NCBI RefSeq assembly: GCF_000455205.1 | Contig: NZ_AUWQ01000033.1 | Coordinates: forward strand, 1 to 64,000 | Direction of reading: 5' to 3' | Length of the DNA: 64,000 nt | Source of the DNA: Mycobacterium sp. UM_CSW | GTDB lineage: Bacteria > Actinomycetota > Actinomycetes > Mycobacteriales > Mycobacteriaceae | In this document: positions 1-7,896 of the stretch, one piece after another | Layout: each line of letters begins with the position of its first letter | Position numbering within the stretch: the first letter of the stretch is position 1 | Translations under genes and position numbers: made by a program | The notes under the pieces: model-generated | What the model was told of the DNA's origin: nothing | Seen by the model: the letters and a program-made list of their open reading frames with translations, nothing else | The model's database searches: none

Positions 1-1
1 C

Positions 2-1762
2 GGCGGCGTCGCGTTGCCGCCGGGCACCACCCTGATCTCTCTCATCGATCGCAACATCGCCAATGTCGGTGACGCCGTGGCGTATCGCTACCTGGACTAC
101 GCCCGCTCGGAAGGCCAGGTCTCGGAGGTGACCTGGACCCAACTGGGAATTCGGCTGCGGGCCATCGCCGCGGAGGTCCAGAAGTTCGCGGCCGAGGGCG
201 ACCGGGTGGCCGTCCTGGCGCCGCAGGGCATCGACTACGTCGCCGGCTTCTACGCCGCGATCAAAGCGGGCGCCATCGCGGTCCCGCTGTTCGCACCCGA
301 GCTGCCGGGTCACGCCGAACGGCTGCAGACCGCGCTTCGCGACTCCGAACCCGCCGCGGTCCTCACAACGGCGGCGGCGAAAGAGGCGGTCGAGCACTTT
401 CTGGAAAACCTGCCGGACCTGCGCACGCCGGAGCTGATCGTCATCGATGCGGTTCCCGACTCGGCGGGGGAGCTGTTCGTCCCCGTCGAGCTGGACGTCG
501 ACCGCGTGTCGCATCTGCAGTACACCTCGGGCGCGACGCGGCCGCCGGTCGGCGTGGAGATCACCCACCGCGCGGTCGGCACCAACCTGGTGCAGATGAT
601 CCTCTCGATCGACCTGCTGGACCGAAACACCCACGGCGTCAGCTGGTTACCGCTCTACCACGACATGGGCCTGTCGATGATCGGCTTTCCGGCGGTGTAC
701 GGCGGGCACTCGACACTGATGGCGCCGACCGCCTTTGTCCGCAGGCCGCTGCGCTGGATCCACGCGCTGTCCGCCGGGTCGAAGCAGGGCCGGGTGGTGA
801 CCGCCGCGCCGAACTTCGCCTACGAGTGGACCGCGCAGCGGGGCCTGCCCGCGCCCGGTGACGACGTCGACCTGCGCAACGTGGTGATGATCATCGGTTC
901 CGAACCGGTCAGCATCGACGCGATCCGCACGTTCAACAACGCCTTCGCCCCGTATGGGTTGCCGCGCACCGCCTTCAAGCCCTCCTATGGCATCGCGGAG
1001 GCGACGCTGCTCATCGCCACCATCGACGCTTCCGCCGAGGCATCCGTCGTATATCTCGACCGCGAACAACTGAGCGTCGGCCACGCGGTGCGCGTCGACG
1101 CCGACGCGCCCAACGCCGTGGCGCAGGTGTCCTGCGGCCGGGTCGCCCGCAGCCTGTGGGCGGTGATCGTCGACCCCGACAGCGGATCCGAGCTGCCCGA
1201 CGGTGAGGTCGGCGAGGTCTGGCTGCAGGGCGACAACGTCGGTCGCGGCTACTGGGGGCTGCCCGAGGAAACCCAGCTCGCCTTCGGCGCCAAGCTGCAG
1301 TCGCGCCTGACCGAGGGCAGCCACGCCGAGGGCGCGGCGGCCGGGCGAACCTGGCTGCGGACCGGGGATCTGGCCGTCTACCTCGACGGCGAGATCTACG
1401 TGACGGGGCGCATCGCGGACCTGATCACCATCGCGGGGCGCAACCACTACCCGCAAGACATCGAGGCCACCGTCGCGGAAGCCTCGCCGATGGTGCGCCG
1501 CGGATACGTCGCCGCGTTCGCCGTACCCGCCAACGGCGAAGAGCGCCTCGTCGTGATCGCCGAACGCGCCGCCGGCACCAGCCGCGCCGATCCGCAACCG
1601 GCCATCGAGGCGATCCAGGACGCGGTCTTGCGCCGGCACGGTGTGGCGGTCGCCGATGTGCGCTTCCTGCCGGCCGGCGCCATCCCGCGCACCACCAGCG
1701 GGAAGCTGGCCCGGCGGGCCTGCCGCGCCGAATATCTCAGCGGCACATTGGGCGTGCGGTAG
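2..1762 (+). CDS. fadD31: Fatty-acyl-AMP ligase, FadD31-like (5' end cut by window)
   Basis: Adenylate-forming enzyme of the FAAL/FadD32 group, which activates fatty acids as acyl-adenylates for lipid assembly. Visible core motifs are the P-loop YTSGATRPP, YGIAEATL, the TGDLAVY/GRIADLI hinge region, GRNHYPQDIE, and a C-terminal TTSGK with the catalytic lysine. The reading frame is open to the left edge, so the true start is outside the window; the first visible possible start is a TTG at 14. The name rests on downstream order, which matches Rv1925-Rv1932 of M. tuberculosis (DUF2071, SDR, DJ-1, AraC, tpx). Another FAAL paralogue is possible, but FAAL function is secure. Confidence 0.85.
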   Translation, partial: GGVALPPGTTLISLIDRNIANVGDAVAYRYLDYARSEGQVSEVTWTQLGIRLRAIAAEVQKFAAEGDRVAVLAPQGIDYVAGFYAAIKAGAIAVPLFAPELPGHAERLQTALRDSEPAAVLTTAAAKEAVEHFLENLPDLRTPELIVIDAVPDSAGELFVPVELDVDRVSHLQYTSGATRPPVGVEITHRAVGTNLVQMILSIDLLDRNTHGVSWLPLYHDMGLSMIGFPAVYGGHSTLMAPTAFVRRPLRWIHALSAGSKQGRVVTAAPNFAYEWTAQRGLPAPGDDVDLRNVVMIIGSEPVSIDAIRTFNNAFAPYGLPRTAFKPSYGIAEATLLIATIDASAEASVVYLDREQLSVGHAVRVDADAPNAVAQVSCGRVARSLWAVIVDPDSGSELPDGEVGEVWLQGDNVGRGYWGLPEETQLAFGAKLQSRLTEGSHAEGAAAGRTWLRTGDLAVYLDGEIYVTGRIADLITIAGRNHYPQDIEATVAEASPMVRRGYVAAFAVPANGEERLVVIAERAAGTSRADPQPAIEAIQDAVLRRHGVAVADVRFLPAGAIPRTTSGKLARRACRAEYLSGTLGVR

Positions 1763-1778
1763 ATGGCATCCTGGCGGT

Positions 1779-2453
1779 GTGGGTTTGCTGATCCGCCTGG
1801 CGGAGCTGTTGATCGTGATCCTGCCGCTGACGGGCATGGTCATCGCCGCGGTGCGGGCGTTCGGCGCCAATAGGCGCCGCACCGAAGCGCGCCCCGAACT
1901 CGATCGACCGGCCGAGGCCGCGAGCCCGCCGACCGACCGCAGCGTGAATAGTCAAGCGGCGCAATGGCGTTCGCTGCGCCGCGTCATCGATGAGCACGGC
2001 CGCACCGACGCCCGATGGCTGGAGTATGAACTCGACGTCGCCAAGCTTCTCGACTTTCCTTTGATGACCGACATGCGAGATCCGCTCACGGTCGGCTTCC
2101 ACAAAGCCAAGCTGCGCGCGGACTTCTTGCGCCCGGTCAAGGCCGAAGACCTGCTCGACGACCGGGAGGCGGCGGCGCAGTACCAATCGGCGGTCGAGGA
2201 CTACGTGACCGCGTTCAACGTCGCCGAGGCCGAGGCGATGCGCAAACGCCGCGGCGACTTCTCCCGGGAAGCCCAACAGCGGATCGCGCGCGCCCAGAGC
2301 CTGTTGCGGGTGGCGTCGGACCCCGCCGCCGCGCCGCAGGAACGCCAGCAGGCCTTCGACCGGGCCCGCAAAGAACTCGACGGCCTCCTGGTGTTGCCGT
2401 CCACGACCCAGGCCAGCATCGAGCGCGGCATCTCCGGTCAGTTGGAGGGATAG
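1779..2453 (+). CDS. Membrane-anchored helical protein of unknown function
   Basis: 224 aa. Begins at a GTG 16 nt after the fadD stop, probably in the same transcript. An N-terminal hydrophobic segment (about residues 2-24, LLIRLAELLIVILPLTGMV) is followed by a basic and proline-rich linker. The rest is a charged, mostly alpha-helical domain rich in Arg, Glu and Ala, without cysteines or an enzyme motif that I can see. Likely a single-pass protein with a cytoplasmic helical domain. In M. tuberculosis mpt63 lies near this position; nothing here resembles MPT63. Function unknown. A longer upstream start would read through fadD and is unlikely. Confidence 0.65.
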   Translation: MGLLIRLAELLIVILPLTGMVIAAVRAFGANRRRTEARPELDRPAEAASPPTDRSVNSQAAQWRSLRRVIDEHGRTDARWLEYELDVAKLLDFPLMTDMRDPLTVGFHKAKLRADFLRPVKAEDLLDDREAAAQYQSAVEDYVTAFNVAEAEAMRKRRGDFSREAQQRIARAQSLLRVASDPAAAPQERQQAFDRARKELDGLLVLPSTTQASIERGISGQLEG

Positions 2454-2485
2454 GCCGCAAACGCGACCCGTGCAACGATGTGCGG

Positions 2486-3247
2486 ATGGCCGCCATACCC
2501 GACCTGCCGGACGCGCAATCAGGCCTCGTGGGTTTCCCCGTCAACCCGCCCCCGCTTCCCGGGCCGGTCACGTTCGAGCAGCGCTGGGACGACCTGACCT
2601 TCCTCCATTGGCCGGTGCGGCCCGAGACCGTCGAGCGCTTCTACCCGCCCGGCACCCGGCCGGACGTGTTCGCCGACGGGATGACCTACGTCGGGCTGAT
2701 CCCGTTCGTGTTGACCAGCACCAAAGTCGGCACCGCGTTCCCGGTGCCGTATTTCGGCGGCTTCGCGGAGACCAACGTCCGGCTGTATTCGATCGACGAC
2801 GCCGGCCGGCACGGGGTGTTGTTCCGGTCGCTGGAGACGTCCCGGCTGGCCGTCGTGCCGGTGATCCGGATGGCCCTCGGCGTGCCCTACGTCTGGTCGC
2901 GGATGCGGGTGACGCGACGCGGTGAGCACATCGCGTACGACAGCGTGCGCCGGTGGCCGCGGCGCGGCCTGCGCAGCCGGCTGACGGTCGTCGTCGGGGA
3001 CCCGGTCGAGCCGACACCGGTCGAGATCTGGCTCACCGCCCGCTGGGGGGCGCACACCCGCAAGGCCGGCCGGACCTGGTGGGTGCCGAACGAGCACGAA
3101 CCGTGGCCGTTTCGCACCGCGGAGATCGTCGAACTCAGCGACGACCTGCTCGGCGCCAGCGCGGTGCGCCCCGCCGGCGAGCGCCTGCGCCCGCTCTTTT
3201 CGCCGGGCGTGCGGACCCGGTTCGGTCGCCCGTTCGTCGTCGGCTGA
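2486..3247 (+). CDS. DUF2071 (YqjF-like) family protein
   Basis: 253 aa from the ATG (a GTG two codons upstream is an alternative). Matches the DUF2071/YqjF pattern: N-terminal QRWDDLTFLHWPV, then a region with FADGMTYVGLIPF, and a conserved central block YFGGFAETNVRLYSID where family members carry N-V-R. Corresponds by position and size to Rv1927. Family function is unknown; the fold resembles acetoacetate decarboxylase-like barrels. Convergent with the SDR gene, separated by a small hairpin. Confidence 0.75.
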   Translation: MAAIPDLPDAQSGLVGFPVNPPPLPGPVTFEQRWDDLTFLHWPVRPETVERFYPPGTRPDVFADGMTYVGLIPFVLTSTKVGTAFPVPYFGGFAETNVRLYSIDDAGRHGVLFRSLETSRLAVVPVIRMALGVPYVWSRMRVTRRGEHIAYDSVRRWPRRGLRSRLTVVVGDPVEPTPVEIWLTARWGAHTRKAGRTWWVPNEHEPWPFRTAEIVELSDDLLGASAVRPAGERLRPLFSPGVRTRFGRPFVVG

Positions 3248-3263
3248 CCCCTCGGTCAGGGGT
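3247..3263. terminator. Short convergent hairpin
   Basis: ACCCCT / AGGGGT arms of 6 bp around a 5-nt loop, sitting exactly between two convergent stop codons (3247 and 3267). There is no U tract, as is common in mycobacteria. Confidence 0.4.
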
Positions 3264-3266
3264 AGG

Positions 3267-4034
3267 TCAGGGGCAGGCGTAGCCGCCGTCGATCACGACG
3301 TCAGAACCGGTCATGTAGCTGGACGCCGCGCTGGCCAGGTACAGGTAGAGGCCGGTGAGTTCTTCGGGCCGGCCCAGGCGGCCCATCGGGATTTTCGGTT
3401 CCCACTGGGCGTGGTAGTGCGCGAGCGGTTCGACAAGCTCGGTGAGGATGTAACCCGGGCTGACGCTGTTGACCCGGATGTTGTGCGGCGCGAACTCGAC
3501 GGCCATGGCCTTGGTCAGGTGAATGACCGCGGCCTTGGAAGCGCAGTAGTGGCCGACATGCTGCGGGACGTTGATGATGTGGCCCGACATCGACGCGGTG
3601 GTGATGATGGACCCGCCCTGCCCCTGCCGCACCATCGCCCGGGCCGACGCCTGGGCGGTGAGGAAGACGCCGGTCACGTTGGTGTCCTGGATGCGCTGAA
3701 ATTCTTCCAGCGGCATCTGCAGCATCGGGATGTCGGTGACGATTCCGGCGTTGCAGACCGCAATGTCGAGGCCACCCAACTCCGCGGTCGCCCGGTCCAG
3801 CATGGCGTCGACCTGCTCGGGTTGCGTCACGTCGCAACCGATGGGGACGACCCGGCCGCCCCCCGCGGTGAGCTCTGCCGCGACCTCGTCCAAGACGTCG
3901 GAATGCCTTGCCGCGATGGCCACTTCGGCACCCGCCTGAACGTAGGCCAGCGCGACCTCCTTGCCGATGCCGCTGGACCCCCCGGTCACCAGAGCCCTCT
4001 TGCCGCGCAAGTCAAACAGGTCCAGCACACTCAT
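3267..4034 (-). CDS. Short-chain dehydrogenase/reductase (Rv1928c-like)
   Basis: 255 aa, classical SDR. Rossmann glycine motif TGGSSGIG at residues 17-24, NAG at 95-97, catalytic Ser near 148-150, Tyr163 and Lys167 (YCASK). The C-terminal ITELVEP-to-IDGGYACP layout is that of NAD(P)-dependent alcohol/polyol or 3-oxoacyl reductases. Same length and position as Rv1928c. The ATG is preceded by GGGGA. The substrate cannot be told from sequence. Divergent from the SnoaL-like gene with only 57 bp between starts, so they probably share a control region. Confidence 0.85.
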   Translation of the reverse strand: MSVLDLFDLRGKRALVTGGSSGIGKEVALAYVQAGAEVAIAARHSDVLDEVAAELTAGGGRVVPIGCDVTQPEQVDAMLDRATAELGGLDIAVCNAGIVTDIPMLQMPLEEFQRIQDTNVTGVFLTAQASARAMVRQGQGGSIITTASMSGHIINVPQHVGHYCASKAAVIHLTKAMAVEFAPHNIRVNSVSPGYILTELVEPLAHYHAQWEPKIPMGRLGRPEELTGLYLYLASAASSYMTGSDVVIDGGYACP

Positions 4035-4078
4035 CGCACATCCCCATTCAAAGCGTCGCCTTCAACAAGAACCCGTTC

Positions 4079-4084
4079 TAGTGT
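4079..4084 (+). promoter_or_regulatory. -10 box for leaderless SnoaL-like gene
   Basis: TAGTGT ends 7 nt before the ATG at 4092, with no Shine-Dalgarno sequence between. This favours 4092 over the in-frame GTG at 4083. Confidence 0.45.
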
Positions 4085-4091
4085 GTCCGAC

Positions 4092-4568
4092 ATGGGCAAA
4101 TTCACCAGGGCAGAAATCGAGCGAGCCGTCGAAAACTACACGAAAGTCGCCGAGGGGTGCAGCGCCTCGGGCGACTGGCGACCTTTCGCCGATCTCTTCA
4201 CCGAGGACGTCGTCTACACCGAGCATCACTACGGCGTCTTCCACGGCCGAGAGGCGGTGCGCGACTGGATCGTCGCGGTGATGGCCCCCTTCCCGCACAT
4301 GCGCTTTCCCAGCGACTGGGTCGCCTACGACGACGACAACGACGCCGTGGTGCTCATGATCAGGAATCTGCTCGACCACCCGACCGACCCGAACGGCGAG
4401 CCGTTCTGGTTCCCCAACTGGACGCGGCTCGTCTACGCCGGCGACGGCCTGTTCTCCAGTGAAGAAGACATCTACAACCCGAACCGGGACGCCCCCGGCG
4501 TGGTGGGGGCGTGGCTGCAGGCCGGCGGCCAGCTGGCCTCCACGGAGTTCCTGCAGCCCAACGCCTAG
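4092..4568 (+). CDS. NTF2/SnoaL-like fold protein
   Basis: 158 aa. Small alpha+beta barrel pattern: helix with FTRAEIERAVENYTK, then DWRPFADLFTEDVVYTEHHYG, a GREAVRDWI helix and strands with VVLMIRNLL and YAGDGLFSSEEDIYNP. These are typical of SnoaL/limonene-epoxide hydrolase-like polyketide cyclases and isomerases. An Asp and a His in TEDVVYTEHH fall where family members carry active-site residues. Divergently paired with the SDR, so both may act on one small lipid or terpenoid substrate (inference). Confidence 0.75.
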   Translation: MGKFTRAEIERAVENYTKVAEGCSASGDWRPFADLFTEDVVYTEHHYGVFHGREAVRDWIVAVMAPFPHMRFPSDWVAYDDDNDAVVLMIRNLLDHPTDPNGEPFWFPNWTRLVYAGDGLFSSEEDIYNPNRDAPGVVGAWLQAGGQLASTEFLQPNA

Positions 4569-4599
4569 CGTCGAGCGGCGCTCACCACTACCCATAACA

Positions 4600-4621
4600 A
4601 TTGCAGTGTGCAATAATTGCA
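4600..4621. promoter_or_regulatory. Palindromic operator candidate upstream of Ddn-like gene
   Basis: A perfect ATTGCA-GTG-TGCAAT inverted repeat (4600-4614) followed at once by a third ATTGCA half-site (4616-4621). It lies 36 nt upstream of the next start codon, in a locally A/T-rich patch, as expected for a TetR- or MarR-type repressor site. No adjacent regulator gene is evident; the nearest is the AraC-type gene at 5910. Confidence 0.45.
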
Positions 4622-4656
4622 GTTGTCTACTGTAGTGCGCGCGGAGGCGGCCAATC

Positions 4657-5142
4657 ATGAAGATCGTCAAGAACATTCAGCCACCGACGGGACTCACCCG
4701 GTTCCTTTTCCGCGTTCCGATCCACCTTTACCGGCTCGGGCTCGGATGGGTGTTCGGCAGCCGCCTGCTGCTGCTCAACCACACCGGCCGCGTCTCCGGC
4801 AAGCCCCGCCAGACCGTCCTCGAGGTCGCCGAGCGCGACGGCGACACCTATGTCGTCGCCTCGGGGTGGGGCCCCGGCGCCGCTTGGTACCGCAACATCC
4901 TGCGCCACCCCGACGTCAGCATCCAGGTGGGGACGCGAACGATACCCGTCACCGCCACACCGCTCGACAAGGATGAAGGGGCGCAAGTCTTCCTCCGGTA
5001 CGCGTCGCGGCACCGCGCGGCGGCCAAGTTCATGCTGCCGCGCGTGCTCGGATTCTCCGTCGACGGATCAGACGCCGACTTCCGCGCCGTCGGCGAGAAC
5101 CTGCCCTTCGTCCGGTTCGTCCCGCGGGCAGACGCGTCCTAA
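4657..5142 (+). CDS. Deazaflavin (F420)-dependent nitroreductase family protein
   Basis: 161 aa, FDOR-A/Ddn-type split beta-barrel. Hallmarks are the LNHTGRVSGKPRQTVLEV block, the VVASGWGPGAAWYRNILRHP cofactor-binding stretch and a C-terminal VRFVPR. Family members use reduced F420 to reduce quinones and other acceptors and are often membrane-associated; the N-terminal RFLFRVPIHLYRLGLGW is amphipathic. Good RBS (GCGGAGGCGG) 7 nt before the ATG. Its 3' end overlaps the convergent DJ-1 gene by 4 nt. The physiological acceptor is unknown. Confidence 0.85.
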   Translation: MKIVKNIQPPTGLTRFLFRVPIHLYRLGLGWVFGSRLLLLNHTGRVSGKPRQTVLEVAERDGDTYVVASGWGPGAAWYRNILRHPDVSIQVGTRTIPVTATPLDKDEGAQVFLRYASRHRAAAKFMLPRVLGFSVDGSDADFRAVGENLPFVRFVPRADAS

Positions 5143-5891
5143 CCGGACGGGACCGAAGCGGCGGGCGAGACCCGCCTCCGCCGCCGCGATCGCACCGCCG
5201 CCAGCGCCTGCTCCCACGCCAGCATCGTGGTGGCCTTCAGGTTGGCCGGCTTGGCGCTGTCCTTCGACAGCAGCGCCGTGGCGGCGGCCTTCGTGGTCGC
5301 CGACGCCTTCGACATGTGACCAGAGTCGAACGGGGGCTGCGGGTCGTATTCGATCGCGAGCTGGATGGCCTTCGCGCGACCTTCGCCGGCGATCTGGCCG
5401 GCCAGCCAGAAGGCGAGGTCAAGCCCGGCGGACACGCCCGCGCTGGTGACGACGTCGCCCTCGTGCACCACCCGCTCGTCGGCGACGGGCACGGCGCCGA
5501 ACCCCTTCAGCAACGGAATGGCCAGCCAGTGCGACGTCGCGCGCCGGCCCTCGAGCAGGCCCGCGGCGGCGAGGATCACCGAACCCGAGCACACCGACGT
5601 CGTCCAGCTGGCGGTCCGGTGCGCCCGGCGCAGCCACTCCAGCAGCGCCTCGTCGCGCGCGTGCACCGGGGTCGACGGGCCGCCCGGCACCAAAATCACG
5701 TCGGGGGAAGGGGTTTCGGCCAGCGAGTGGGTGGCGCCGATGACCAGCGCACCGGAGTCGGCGGTGATTGGCCCGGAATCGTGCCACACGAACCGCACCT
5801 CGGCGTCGGGCAGGTTGCGCAGCACCTCGTAGGGGCCGATCATGTCGAGCGCGGTGAATCCTGGATAGGCGACGAATGCGATCTGGGTCAT
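5139..5891 (-). CDS. DJ-1/PfpI family protein (isonitrile hydratase-like)
   Basis: 250 aa. DJ-1/PfpI glutamine-amidotransferase-like domain: GYPEVL-type opening IGPYEVL, LVPGGPST, and the nucleophile elbow TTSVCSGS with the reactive cysteine, followed by GRRATSHW, typical of the isonitrile hydratase subgroup. The C-terminal 45 residues are a basic tail (RSRRRRR). Corresponds to Rv1930c by order but is longer than the M. tuberculosis protein as I recall it. RBS GAGAGGAAA precedes the ATG. Located 18 bp downstream of the AraC-type gene and probably co-transcribed. Confidence 0.8.
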   Translation of the reverse strand: MTQIAFVAYPGFTALDMIGPYEVLRNLPDAEVRFVWHDSGPITADSGALVIGATHSLAETPSPDVILVPGGPSTPVHARDEALLEWLRRAHRTASWTTSVCSGSVILAAAGLLEGRRATSHWLAIPLLKGFGAVPVADERVVHEGDVVTSAGVSAGLDLAFWLAGQIAGEGRAKAIQLAIEYDPQPPFDSGHMSKASATTKAAATALLSKDSAKPANLKATTMLAWEQALAAVRSRRRRRVSPAASVPSG

Positions 5892-5909
5892 GGCTCGTTT
5901 CCTCTCTTG

Positions 5910-6860
5910 TTATGCGAAAGCCTTGCGGTACTGGTCCGGCGAGATGCCGACGCGGCGAATGAAGTTGCGCCGCATGGTTTCCGCGGTGCCGAAGCCGCAC
6001 CGGGTGGCGATGGCGACGACGGTGTCGTCGGTCTCCTCCAACTGGCGGCGCGCCGCCTCGGTGCGAATGCGCTCGACGTACTGGCCGGGCGCCTCGCCGA
6101 CCTCGTCGGTGAACACCCGGGTGAAGTGGCGCGGGCTCATCGCCGCGCGGCGGGCCAGCTCACCGATGCTGTGCTGACCGCCCGGTTCGGCCTCGATGGC
6201 CTCCTGCACCTGACGCACCGAGGTGCGCTTTGCGCGCGGCATCCATACCGGCGCCGCGAATTGTGTCTGCCCGCCGGGGCGGCGCAGGTACAGGACGAGC
6301 CAGCGGGCGACCGTCTGGGCGACCTCGGTGCCGTGGTCGTCCTCGACCAGGGAGAGCGCGAGGTCGATGCCCGCGGTGACGCCCGCGGCCGTCCACACCG
6401 TGTCCGAGCTGCGGACGAAGATCGGGTCGGGATCGACGTCGACGGCGGGGAACTCGCGGGCCAACCGGCCGGCGAACGCCCAGTGCGTGGTGACCCGCCG
6501 GCCATCCAGCAGCCCCGCTTCGGCGGCGAGGAACGCGCCGGTGCAGACGGTGACGACGCGGCGGGCGTTTCCGGTCACCCGTTTGATCCAGCCCACCAGC
6601 TCGGGATCGGATCGCGCCGCGTCGACCCCGCCGCCGCCGGGCAGCACGACCGTGTCGATCGGTTCGCTGGGGTCGGGCAGCCGCGTTGTGAGGAAGGCCA
6701 GGCCGGTGGCGGTGGTGACCGGCTGGCCGTCCACTGACGCCATGGCGACGTCGTACCCGCCGTCGGTCAGCAGCGACGCCCCGGTGAACACGTCGTGGGG
6801 TCCCACCACGTCCAGCGCCTGAACGCCGGGGAAGCCGACGATCACCACCTTGCGAGCCAT
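5910..6860 (-). CDS. GlxA-type AraC-family regulator with DJ-1 sensor domain
   Basis: 316 aa. N-terminal DJ-1/PfpI domain (about 1-185, with VVLPGGGGVD and TVCTGAF cysteine elbow) plus a C-terminal AraC double helix-turn-helix (about 215-316: SIGELARRAAMSPRHFTRVF, then FGTAETMRRNFIRRVG). Such regulators sense small molecules through the amidase-like domain. Equivalent of Rv1931c, a virulence-linked regulator in M. tuberculosis. Divergent from tpx with 110 bp between, so it may control both its own operon and tpx (inference). Confidence 0.88.
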   Translation of the reverse strand: MARKVVIVGFPGVQALDVVGPHDVFTGASLLTDGGYDVAMASVDGQPVTTATGLAFLTTRLPDPSEPIDTVVLPGGGGVDAARSDPELVGWIKRVTGNARRVVTVCTGAFLAAEAGLLDGRRVTTHWAFAGRLAREFPAVDVDPDPIFVRSSDTVWTAAGVTAGIDLALSLVEDDHGTEVAQTVARWLVLYLRRPGGQTQFAAPVWMPRAKRTSVRQVQEAIEAEPGGQHSIGELARRAAMSPRHFTRVFTDEVGEAPGQYVERIRTEAARRQLEETDDTVVAIATRCGFGTAETMRRNFIRRVGISPDQYRKAFA

Positions 6861-6970
6861 GGTTTCAGTGTCGGCCCGAACCCGTTATGGCGTCTACGCC
6901 CCATACCCCACAAATTAGGACATGCGGACCTGACCCGAGGCGGTCGCACCGGCCTTGGCAGACTGTGCGC

Positions 6971-7465
6971 ATGGCACAGATAACCTTGCGTGGAAACCCG
7001 ATCAACACCGTCGGCGAGCTGCCGGCCGTCGGATCGTCGGCCCCGGCCTTCAATTTGACCGGCACCGACCTGGGCGCGATCAGCAACGACCAGTACAGCG
7101 GTAAGCCCGTGGTGCTGAACATCTTTCCGTCCATCGACACCCCGGTGTGCGCGACCAGCGTGAGGAAGTTCAACGAGCGCGCCGCCGCGACCGGCGCGTC
7201 GGTGCTGTGCGTCTCGAACGACCTGCCGTTCGCGCAGGCGCGGTTCTGCGGCGCGGAGGGCATCGAGAACGTCAAGACGGGCTCGGCGTTCCGGGACAAC
7301 TTCGGCAAGGACTACGGCGTCAGCATCGTCGACGGCCCGATGGCCGGGCTGCTCGCGCGCGCGGTGGTCGTGATCGGCGCCGACGGCAATGTCGCCTACA
7401 CCGAGCTGGTTCCGGAGATCGCGCAGGAACCCGACTACGACGCGGCGCTGGCCGCGGTGGGCTGA
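6971..7465 (+). CDS. tpx: Thiol peroxidase Tpx
   Basis: 164 aa, atypical 2-Cys peroxiredoxin that reduces hydroperoxides using thioredoxin. Peroxidatic Cys60 lies in SIDTPVCATS, resolving Cys93 in ARFCGAEG, and the third cysteine Cys80 known from Rv1932 is also present. Length equals the M. tuberculosis enzyme. Single gene, divergent from the GlxA-type regulator and followed by a hairpin terminator. Confidence 0.95.
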   Translation: MAQITLRGNPINTVGELPAVGSSAPAFNLTGTDLGAISNDQYSGKPVVLNIFPSIDTPVCATSVRKFNERAAATGASVLCVSNDLPFAQARFCGAEGIENVKTGSAFRDNFGKDYGVSIVDGPMAGLLARAVVVIGADGNVAYTELVPEIAQEPDYDAALAAVG

Positions 7466-7489
7466 GGCCGGCTGTTTGCAGCGGAACAC

Positions 7490-7518
7490 GGCGCACGGCT
7501 CTGAGCAGCCGTAGCGCC
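7490..7518 (+). terminator. Hairpin after tpx
   Basis: GGCGC-ACGGCT / AGCCGT-A-GCGCC, an 11-bp stem with one bulged A around a 6-nt loop, beginning 25 nt after the tpx stop. Confidence 0.55.
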
Positions 7519-7590
7519 GGAATCGCCGCCATTGCGTGTTAGCCTGACGATCCGATCACGATCGTCAACCGGTGGAATGGCGGCTGCGCA

Positions 7591-7896
7591 ATGACCAAAC
7601 TTGTCCAGCGGGCCGCGGCGGGAATGCTCGCGACGGCGGTCCTGCTGACCGCGTGTCACGCGAAGTCGACGGTCAAGCCCGACGGCGCGGCGCAATCCGT
7701 CGTCGACGTCGTCTCCAGCCAGACCGGCTTTCACCCGACTGACGTGCACTGCCCGTCGGGTGTGGAGGCCAAGGTCGGCCAGGAGTTCGACTGTCACTTC
7801 ACCGGCCCGGAGGGCAAGCAGTACACCGCGCACATGCGCATCACCAAGGTCGACGGCCAGCGGGTCGAGTTCGACGTCAGAAGCCGTCCGTCGTAA
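7591..7896 (+). CDS. Small DUF4333-type lipoprotein
   Basis: 101 aa. Signal peptide with basic start (MTKLVQR), hydrophobic core and lipobox LLTAC, so lipid-modified Cys22 is expected. The mature part shows the DUF4333 pattern of two cysteines around CPSGVEAKVGQEFDCHF, then a strand-rich end (AHMRITKVDGQRVEFDV). Mycobacterial DUF4333 proteins are envelope proteins of unknown function. Its last 20 nt overlap the convergent nitronate monooxygenase gene. Confidence 0.8.
   Translation: MTKLVQRAAAGMLATAVLLTACHAKSTVKPDGAAQSVVDVVSSQTGFHPTDVHCPSGVEAKVGQEFDCHFTGPEGKQYTAHMRITKVDGQRVEFDVRSRPS

Noticed and set aside
5316-6737. 473-codon plus-strand frame
   Set aside because: It is antisense to the DJ-1 and GlxA-type genes, which have full domain signatures.
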